Assembly (NCBI GenBank): GCA_028284155.1
Contig: JANQSF010000042.1
Span: 44,406 to 108,405, forward strand
DNA from: Phycisphaeraceae bacterium
GTDB lineage: Bacteria > Planctomycetota > Phycisphaerae > Phycisphaerales > Phycisphaeraceae
Direction: 5' to 3'
Length of the DNA: 64,000 nucleotides
In this document: piece by piece, positions 58,537-64,000 of the stretch
Layout of the letters: every line of letters begins with the position of its first letter
How positions within the stretch are numbered: the stretch's first letter is position 1
The notes under the pieces: model-generated
The model's input: the letters and a program-made list of their open reading frames with translations, nothing else
What the model was told of the DNA's origin: nothing
The model's database searches: none
Translations under genes and position numbers: made by a program

Positions 58537-58623
58537 ATGAGACGAGCCTCACCTATTGAACTGTCTGATGACGCACGGTGTCAACTCGAACAACTGACCC
58601 GCAGCCGGACGGCCTCGGCGGCT
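58537..58623 (+). pseudogene. IS630-family transposase remnant, N-terminal scrap
   Basis: About 28 codons (RRASPIELSDDARCQLEQLT, then RSRTASA) match the typical N-terminus of IS630 transposases as I remember it (SPIxLSDEERxxLExxxR). The similarity stops at 58623, where the palindromic element at 58626 begins, so the gene is truncated there. The remaining transposase domains are absent from the window. No terminal inverted repeats were recognised. Confidence 0.6.
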
Positions 58624-58625
58624 GG

Positions 58626-58764
58626 CTGGGGCAAAGGCTCGGCGTGCCCCAGTGGGCTCGCGTGTGTTTTCAGTTTGCGTGGCAGCGTGCGCGACGCACG
58701 ACGCAACCGTGAGTAGGGACCTTCACCACGCAACGACCTGTGGCACGCCAAGCCTTTGCCACAG
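58626..58764. repeat. Paired palindromic element, GGGGCAAAGGCTCGGCGTGCC family
   Basis: Arms 58626-58652 and 58738-58764 (27 bp, three mismatches, core GGCAAAGGCTCGGCGTGCC) are inverted with an 85-bp spacer. It abuts the IS630 remnant and lies 22 bp beyond the stop of the lipoprotein gene. Confidence 0.88.
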
Positions 58765-58785
58765 GCACCCGCGCCGGCGGTCAAC

Positions 58786-60582
58786 TTACTCCACCGTCGC
58801 CGTCACGCGTCCTTGCCAGGCGTTGAGGCCGAAGCGTCGGCCGGGCTGGGTCCAGATGGCTTTCACGGTCAGTGGGGTGGGCAGGTCGTTGGTGTCCTTG
58901 AAGGAAACGCGGTGTGTGCCGTTGGGTGGTAGCGTGATGAATGACGCTCGTGTTTCGTCGTCCGGTTCGGTCGAACGGAAATCGTCATACTTTTCGCCGC
59001 TATACCACTCCACCCACGCTGGCCGACGCGCCAGTTGCACGGGGTGGCGGTTCGGATTGCGGACGACCAGGTGCAAGCCCGACGAGTCGTACTCGGCTTT
59101 GGCTTGCAATTCGATGCGCGGCCCGAACCGATCGTTGAGCGCGGTGGTGCGCTCGGTGGCGGGCAACGTGTGGACCTTTCGCCAGGTCTCCAGCGCAGCC
59201 GCCTTGTTGAACGGGAACCACGCGCCGGTGATGTCGTGCAACACGCGGCGGGCTTGCAACGCGGCCGTGCCCCATCGCTGGTAGTGGTCGTCCACGATCA
59301 TGTCCTCCCACCACCCATACCTGTTCGCCTGAAAGTGCTTGTCGCTGTGGAGGAACTGCGCCAGCGCGGGGGCAAGCCGCGGGTCGCCCCACCGTTCGAT
59401 CGCCCAGACAAGTGCCTTCGCGTCGCCGTTGTCGGACACTGCGGCGCACCCGGCGGTGATGGCGTCGATCCACTGCGCGTCGCGGATCAGCAGCAGCGCG
59501 AGTGTGGCGTAGACGTAGAGGTCTTCCTCGGCGAAGTAGTATTCGTCGAGTTCCGACTCGTCGGCGTCCGGGTCTATGTTGGGCATGGCTTTCCGCGGAG
59601 TTGCGACGATTTGTGCCAGGTAGGGCGCCGCCGCAGGGCCTTCAAGTTTGACCAACGCGTGGCAGGCGGCAAGGCGAACCCACAGGTCCTTGTGCTTGAG
59701 TAGCCGGATCAGCTCCCGCGTGACCTGGGCGCGTACGGCGGGCGAACGCACACCGGCGACACTGATCATGCCGGCCGTGTTCTTGATGCGCGCGCCGTCG
59801 GCCGACCGAAGCCAGCCGGCCAACCGCGGCTCGACGTACGCGCGGGGGAGGTGGTGGTCGTTGGGGCGTTCCGCGTCGCGCTCGGCATTGACCTGCAGGT
59901 TCTCGCCCGGCTCGACCCAGCGGACCTCAAGTTGTTCAACGCGGTACAGGTTGCCCGAGCCGGGCTCCGGTTTGACCTTCGCGTCTTTCCAATGCGGCAG
60001 CTCGAAGTAGAACCCATACTCTTCGTCATCGAACGCGGTCGGCGCACCGTCGCGCAGCGCAAACATGGCGCTTGCGCCGTCCTGGAAGTGGTTGTTCCAC
60101 AGGCCCACAGCCAGCAGCCAACGGTTTCGCAAGGGCTCGGGAAGTTGCTCGTCGGGCGTGCGGATCAGGGCGATGCAGTAAGGCGTGTCGTTCTGCTGCG
60201 CAGTGATCTCGCCTTCGCGGATCAGGTTGAATTCGCGGTCGAAGATGTAGACGTTGTACGGCGTGCCGAACAACTCCAACCCGGGGTATTGGAGGCAGAC
60301 GAGGCGGTCACCGTCGGCGTGTCGCCAGACCGTGCGGTAGGTGGGGCCGTACCCCGAGCTGGCACGACTCATGCGAGAGGGTGCGTCGCCGCGCGCGGCC
60401 TGCCAGACACCATCAGTGGATCGAAGCCCGAGTCGAGCGAGCGCGGGCGGGATGTCGGTTGCGCCGCTGTCCGCACGCTCGGACGAGCACCCCGTCACGA
60501 ACGCTACGCCCGCGCAAACGCCCATCAGCATGAGCATGCGGCAAGGCGTCGGCCGAGCAGTGCGGGCAAGGGTTGGGTGCAT
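58786..60582 (-). CDS. Large lipoprotein with HEAT-like repeats
   Basis: A 598-residue protein with a lipoprotein signal (MLMLMGVCAGVAFVTGC). The N-terminal half is beta-rich; the middle holds HEAT-like helical repeats (RAQVTRELIRLLKHKDLWVRLAACHALVKLEGPAAA, KALVWAIERWGDPRLAPALAQFL); the C-terminus is Ig-like (SGLHLVVRNPNRHPVQLARRP). The combination suggests a scaffold on the cell surface. Start at 60582, with MLMLMG at 60540 as alternative. Confidence 0.8.
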   Translation of the reverse strand: MHPTLARTARPTPCRMLMLMGVCAGVAFVTGCSSERADSGATDIPPALARLGLRSTDGVWQAARGDAPSRMSRASSGYGPTYRTVWRHADGDRLVCLQYPGLELFGTPYNVYIFDREFNLIREGEITAQQNDTPYCIALIRTPDEQLPEPLRNRWLLAVGLWNNHFQDGASAMFALRDGAPTAFDDEEYGFYFELPHWKDAKVKPEPGSGNLYRVEQLEVRWVEPGENLQVNAERDAERPNDHHLPRAYVEPRLAGWLRSADGARIKNTAGMISVAGVRSPAVRAQVTRELIRLLKHKDLWVRLAACHALVKLEGPAAAPYLAQIVATPRKAMPNIDPDADESELDEYYFAEEDLYVYATLALLLIRDAQWIDAITAGCAAVSDNGDAKALVWAIERWGDPRLAPALAQFLHSDKHFQANRYGWWEDMIVDDHYQRWGTAALQARRVLHDITGAWFPFNKAAALETWRKVHTLPATERTTALNDRFGPRIELQAKAEYDSSGLHLVVRNPNRHPVQLARRPAWVEWYSGEKYDDFRSTEPDDETRASFITLPPNGTHRVSFKDTNDLPTPLTVKAIWTQPGRRFGLNAWQGRVTATVE

Positions 60583-60797
60583 CGTTGCCCTTCGAATTGA
60601 GCGTGAGCGGCCATCTGATGGATTCAGGTCGGCGCAATATAAGGTCCAACTCGGTAGACGGGGCACGTCGTTCGGCCAGTGGTCGGCGAGCGCATGTGGT
60701 TGGTCTAGCAACCTCCCGAGCCTGCCGCCAAAGAACGTGTTGGAGCAAGCCGCCGTCCGAGAAATGGGCGGTGCCTGCGGCCTCACTTCCGCCCCGC

Positions 60798-60831
60798 TTG
60801 ACACATTAATGATATCGTATTATCGTTATCA
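60798..60831 (+). promoter_or_regulatory. Promoter and Fur/Zur-type operator
   Basis: A -35 box TTGACA (60798-60803) stands 17 bp before TATCGT. A 22-bp palindrome (60810-60831, TGATATCGTATTATCGTTATCA) overlaps the -10 region and ends 2 bp before the ATG of the Fur-family gene, so the message may be leaderless and autoregulated. The dyad has the AT-rich, TGATA...TATCA form of Zur/Fur boxes. Confidence 0.72.
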
Positions 60832-60833
60832 GC

Positions 60834-61217
60834 ATGGGGCGGCATTCGGACTATCGAAGGCTGATTTGGCGCGTCCTCGGGGCCGCGGCCGGGCCCTTGA
60901 GCGCTGAAGACCTCCGAGATGCCCTGGCAGAGACGGGGATCGGCATCGCGACGGTCTACCGACACCTGAAGGACGGGCTGAGTGATGGTGACCTCGTGTG
61001 CGTGGAATTGCCCGGCGGGCCCAAGCGATTCGAGCCGGCTGACCAGCCGCATCACCACTACTTCGAGTGTGTCGAGTGTCAGGCTGTGTTCGATTTGGTC
61101 GGCTGCCCGGGCGGCCTTGATCGGCTGGTGCCGCCGGGCTTCGAGATGGATCGCCACGAGGTGATCCTCTCGGGGCGATGCCACGATTGCGTTTCATCAG
61201 GCAGAGAGGCGAATTGA
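60834..61217 (+). CDS. Fur-family metalloregulator, probably Zur
   Basis: A 127-residue regulator: winged helix with GIGIATVYRHLKDGL as recognition helix, then the Fur metal region HHHYFECVECQAVFD and the structural-zinc Cys pair in GRCHDCV. The length is somewhat below the usual 135-150 because the N-terminal helix is short. Zinc-sensing (Zur) rather than iron or peroxide sensing is inferred from the neighbours: a MerC-domain protein, a His/Cys-rich secreted protein and a COG0523 GTPase of the Zur-regulated kind follow. A palindromic operator overlaps its start, suggesting autoregulation. Confidence 0.88.
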   Translation: MGRHSDYRRLIWRVLGAAAGPLSAEDLRDALAETGIGIATVYRHLKDGLSDGDLVCVELPGGPKRFEPADQPHHHYFECVECQAVFDLVGCPGGLDRLVPPGFEMDRHEVILSGRCHDCVSSGREAN

Positions 61218-61559
61218 CCATGCCAAGTTAGGACTACCACTGCCCCGAAAACGATCGGACCTTGACGGTCTTTCACGCGATGAGCCTGCGGTTGGCGACG
61301 TGGGGTGAGTTGTGTGATCTGTCAGGCGACGATGTCGGCCAAACGCCGCGCGAGTCGCCGGTGCAGAGGCAGATCGGAATGGGGATCGCCAAGTCGACAA
61401 GTGGCGGAGGTGGATGTTGTAGCCCCGCTGGGTGTGGGTGCTGACCCGTGCTCGATGTTCGGACCATGGATTGCCGCGACCGCAAGACCGGACATTCGAC
61501 ACCGAGGCGGGATTCAACTGATCGCCACGCACAACGTGTTCATGTGATTGGAGTCAACG

Positions 61560-62195
61560 ATGTCTGCCAACGCCTTGCCGTCGATCTCTCACGAGGTGAG
61601 TGCTTCCCCTTCCAGCAGGCTGGACAAGTTGGGCATCGCGGCGTCCGCGGCCTGCGCGGTCCACTGCCTGGCGGCGCCGTTCCTCCTGTTGCTCTTGCCG
61701 GCGGCGGGTTCGATCTGGTCGCACCCGTCCGTGCACTGGATTCTGGCGGCGCTCGTGCTGCCGTTGGCCGTGCTGGTGGTCTATCGGGGTTACCGCGTCC
61801 ACCGGCGGCGTGCCGCGATGGTGTGTGCGCTGGTGGGTGTCGCGTTCGTGGTTGCGGGTCTGGTCGTTCCCGATGCAGTCGCCAATGCGACCCCGGCGTC
61901 GGTCGAGCAGTTGGCCGGCGCTGACGCCGGCGGTCCCGAGCCCGCGGCGGCAGCCGCGTGTTCCGAGTCGTGCTGCCCGACATTCAGCCAGGACCCAGCC
62001 ACCGGTGAATACACGATGCACGACCCCAAGACGGGCGAGTTTACGCTCAACGTCCCGCGCGCCAGCGTCGCAACCATGATCGGCAGCGCATTCCTGATCC
62101 TGGCGCACGCCATCAACCTGCACGGATGCCACTGCTTTAAGAAGAGCCGACGTGCGGAAGAGGGCGATTGTGGTTGCCCGACCACCTGCGGCTGA
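61560..62195 (+). CDS. MerC-domain membrane protein
   Basis: A 211-residue protein with about four helices (SAACAVHCLAAPFLLLLLP, VHWILAALVLPLAVLVVY, MVCALVGVAFVVAGLVV). The MerC signature CAVHC lies in the first helix. A periplasmic or cytoplasmic loop has CSESCCPTFSQDP, and the C-terminus has HGCHCFKKSR and CGCPTTCG. MerC-family proteins move mercury or other soft metals. Its place in the presumed Zur cluster suggests zinc. A GGAG site precedes ATG 61560. Confidence 0.85.
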   Translation: MSANALPSISHEVSASPSSRLDKLGIAASAACAVHCLAAPFLLLLLPAAGSIWSHPSVHWILAALVLPLAVLVVYRGYRVHRRRAAMVCALVGVAFVVAGLVVPDAVANATPASVEQLAGADAGGPEPAAAAACSESCCPTFSQDPATGEYTMHDPKTGEFTLNVPRASVATMIGSAFLILAHAINLHGCHCFKKSRRAEEGDCGCPTTCG

Positions 62196-62261
62196 CGTCG
62201 GCCAACGCAAGCCGGCCGTCGGCGAATCAATCATTCACGACCCACGAGGAACGCAGCGTCG

Positions 62262-62720
62262 ATGTGGCATCGCCCGGTCAGCCTGTTAATGCCCGTCTGG
62301 ATGGTCATCTGGACGGCGATCGTGGTGCCCGGCCATGACTGTTCTCGATCGCAGAACAGTTCAGGTGCCTCACCGGGCGCCGGCTGCTGCACGGCACCTT
62401 TCGCCGACAGCACCCGCGACAAGTGCACGCCGCATTCGGCCTCGTCCCGACCCAAGCGAAGCCACCTGGGCCATCACGATGGGTGCACGCCGTCCCCTGT
62501 CCATTCGGAGCGTGAACAACCCACCGAATCGCATGACCACCGCGGCTGTGTCGTTTGCTTGATCGCAAGTCACTTCCACGTGGCCATACCGACGCCGGCG
62601 TTGGCGTTAAGTCTGACCCCTGTCCATTCGGTGCCGGCCGCGCCCGCGGCATGTGTCCCTTTGGGCTCCAGACAGCGCACCTTTCATGGTCGAGCGCCGC
62701 CGTTGGGTCACTTCGCCTAG
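62262..62720 (+). CDS. Secreted His/Cys-rich protein, DUF2946-like
   Basis: A 152-residue protein with a hydrophobic N-terminus (LLMPVWMVIWTAIVV) and many His and Cys (CCTAPF, HLGHHDGCTP, ESHDHRGCVVCLIASHFHVA). The end, RGCVVCLIAS...RAPPL, resembles DUF2946-type proteins of metal-handling loci. It may bind metals outside the membrane. GAGG lies 12 nt before the ATG. Confidence 0.7.
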   Translation: MWHRPVSLLMPVWMVIWTAIVVPGHDCSRSQNSSGASPGAGCCTAPFADSTRDKCTPHSASSRPKRSHLGHHDGCTPSPVHSEREQPTESHDHRGCVVCLIASHFHVAIPTPALALSLTPVHSVPAAPAACVPLGSRQRTFHGRAPPLGHFA

Positions 62721-62877
62721 CCGCACAAGCGGCATTCTGACACGACCGAGTTTGCAAGTAAGGCCGCGTATCCCCGTTGTGATCCGCGGCAGACACCTAT
62801 CGCGCATCGGTATCGGTGCGCGTGACATCCACCACCCACGTTTGACCATCAACTTTGTTAACAAGGAAACGGACCCC

Positions 62878-63669
62878 ATGAAGAATCTGAACAACACTCA
62901 ACGTCAAAAGGGTTTGACCCTGATCGAACTGCTGCTCGTGCTCGTCGTGCTCATCGCCACGGCGGGCGTGATTGTGGCGGTGTTCCCCAACATCGTCGGC
63001 CAATCGCACGCGGCTTCCAGTTCCGCCAACATCGAAGGCATCGTGCGTCAGATCTCCAACCACAACGCCTTGAAGGGCGGCTACCCGAACGACCTCGACC
63101 TGCTGCTCCACGACAACGCGGACGACACGTCGTTGGTCCCCTTCGGAGGAGGGGTCGCTGCGACCGAGTTGACCGTTGGCGCCATCACGGCCCGAATTGC
63201 GGACGGTTTGGAAGAGGCCGGTATCGACAACCTGATCGAACACCCGACGGGCGCGGAGTTTCTGGACGAGCAGGGCGAAACCTATTTCACCAATGGCACC
63301 GACGTGGCGGTCGATTTTACGGGACCGACACCGGCCAATATCGTCACCTTGGGCGGCGCTGCGATTACCCGTCTGGGCCTCCAGCCGCTGTCGCTCGACC
63401 CGACGGAAGGCATCCAGGCGTACGTCGTACTTGGTTTGGGCAACAGCAACACCGGTGTCGGCGAAACCATGGCCGCCGCCCCTGTTCACTTCCTGCCCGA
63501 CGGCGGAAACAACGCCGAGGTCTACTCGCGCTTCCTGCTGATCTTCGCCGTCCCGGCCGAGGGTGCCGCCCGACTGGCGACCGTTGCGTCCGTTGACGTT
63601 CACGACGGCACGGGCGAAGTGGTCGGCCTGGACAACCACATCTCCGAGTACCACCACAACCGCGAGTAG
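62878..63669 (+). CDS. Prepilin-type protein in the metal cluster
   Basis: A 263-residue pseudopilin: KGLTLIELLLVLVVLIATAGVIV (Glu5), then an acidic, exported body (NHNALKGGYPNDLDLLLHD, NIVTLGGAAITRLGLQPL, GEVVGLDNHISEYHHNRE). AAGGA precedes the ATG at 62878. It differs from the other three pilins in the window in sequence and leader. It ends before a strong terminator hairpin. Why a pilin lies inside a zinc-like cluster is unclear. Confidence 0.83.
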   Translation: MKNLNNTQRQKGLTLIELLLVLVVLIATAGVIVAVFPNIVGQSHAASSSANIEGIVRQISNHNALKGGYPNDLDLLLHDNADDTSLVPFGGGVAATELTVGAITARIADGLEEAGIDNLIEHPTGAEFLDEQGETYFTNGTDVAVDFTGPTPANIVTLGGAAITRLGLQPLSLDPTEGIQAYVVLGLGNSNTGVGETMAAAPVHFLPDGGNNAEVYSRFLLIFAVPAEGAARLATVASVDVHDGTGEVVGLDNHISEYHHNRE

Positions 63670-63695
63670 TGCTTGACCAAGCGTCACCGGACACC

Positions 63696-63731
63696 GGCGG
63701 CCTGGCGAAGACCCCTTCGCCAGGCCGCCTT
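63696..63731 (+). terminator. Terminator hairpin after the prepilin gene
   Basis: A perfect 15-bp stem (GGCGGCCTGGCGAAG and its inverse) with an ACCC loop is followed by only two T, so it may also act as a processing site. It separates the prepilin from the GTPase gene. Confidence 0.72.
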
Positions 63732-63781
63732 ACCGGTGCGGCGAAGCACCAGGTGATGCTGCACAACAAAGGAAAGAACAG

Positions 63782-64000
63782 ATGGCTGAGCCCAACACGA
63801 AACGTCTGCCCGTCACGGTGCTGTCCGGCTTCCTCGGGGCGGGCAAAACGACACTGCTCAACCGCGTGCTGAACAACCGTCAAGGCCTGCGCGTCGCGGT
63901 GATTGTCAACGACATGTCCGAGGTGAACATCGACGCCTCGCTGGTCCGCGACGGCGGGGCGGCGTTGTCGCGCACCGAGGAAAAGATGGTCGAGATGAGC
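63782..64000 (+). CDS. COG0523 GTPase (CobW/ZigA/YciC-type metallochaperone), N-terminal part
   Basis: The first 73 codons of a G3E P-loop GTPase, cut by the window end. Walker [18 protein letters not shown] and [18 protein letters not shown]; the NDMSEVNID form is that of the Zur-regulated YciC/ZigA group, thought to deliver zinc under starvation. An AAAGGAA site precedes the ATG. The CxCC motif expected downstream is not yet reached. Confidence 0.87.
   Translation, partial: MAEPNTKRLPVTVLSGFLGAGKTTLLNRVLNNRQGLRVAVIVNDMSEVNIDASLVRDGGAALSRTEEKMVEMS

Overview
The window is a high-GC bacterial chromosome segment that reads clearly as Planctomycetota. The markers are two DUF1501 proteins, a DUF1549/DUF1553 cytochrome-like protein, a planctomycete c-type cytochrome/WD40 protein, a DUF1588/DUF1585 protein, four prepilin-type proteins of the short FTIIELLVVI kind, a PEP-CTERM protein with a CAAX-protease-related membrane protein, and several proteins ending in a CPECG zinc ribbon. 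I lean towards a Phycisphaerae-like lineage, but that is inference. No tRNA, rRNA or CRISPR array was recognised.

Layout. 1-14.2 kb: a planctomycete surface/polysaccharide region (DUF1588/1585 C-terminus, Tat-exported GFO/IDH/MocA oxidoreductase, GH43-like hydrolase, CpsB-like PHP phosphatase, DUF1501, DUF1549/1553, cytochrome-WD40, SASA esterase). 14.2-24 kb: a lipoprotein, a prepilin-PA14 fusion with its small partner, a thioredoxin-like protein, DeoC, an alpha/beta hydrolase, a yeast-type cytosine deaminase, YkgJ, a class V aminotransferase and a CAP-domain protein. 24-33.6 kb: a PEP-CTERM protein, the DUF58/TgpA transglutaminase pair, a YuiH-like molybdoenzyme, a CPBP protease, a tandem HMA protein, DUF501 and a zinc-ribbon protein. 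33.6-39.1 kb: DnaA, GlmU-like, PurU, Lpd. 39.4-54.7 kb: DUF1501, HflK/HflC, GcvP, TrmB, PQQ-like propeller, a prepilin, MurG, FtsW, ClpP. 55-58.8 kb: a second prepilin/partner pair, then a repeat-rich and in part AT-richer accessory stretch with an IS630 transposase scrap. 58.8-64 kb: a HEAT-like lipoprotein, then a probable zinc-homeostasis cluster: Fur/Zur regulator with its own palindromic operator, a MerC-domain protein, a His/Cys-rich secreted protein, a prepilin and a COG0523 GTPase cut by the window edge.

The most unusual layer is not a gene. More than a dozen paired palindromic elements occur in 64 kb: two inverted arms of about 23-33 bp, each itself nearly palindromic, separated by a short spacer. 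They fall into several sequence families. One 97-bp element is present twice with six mismatches. One complete element lies in frame inside gcvP and adds about 36 residues, and a second hairpin adds a short segment to the same protein. Arms also supply stop codons or C-terminal tails to at least five other genes. This resembles REP/BIME elements or Rickettsia palindromic elements, but no REP-associated transposase lies in the window. A separate 18-bp palindrome occurs four times, just upstream of genes, and a GTGCCTTC-type tandem repeat encodes the leader peptides of two prepilins.
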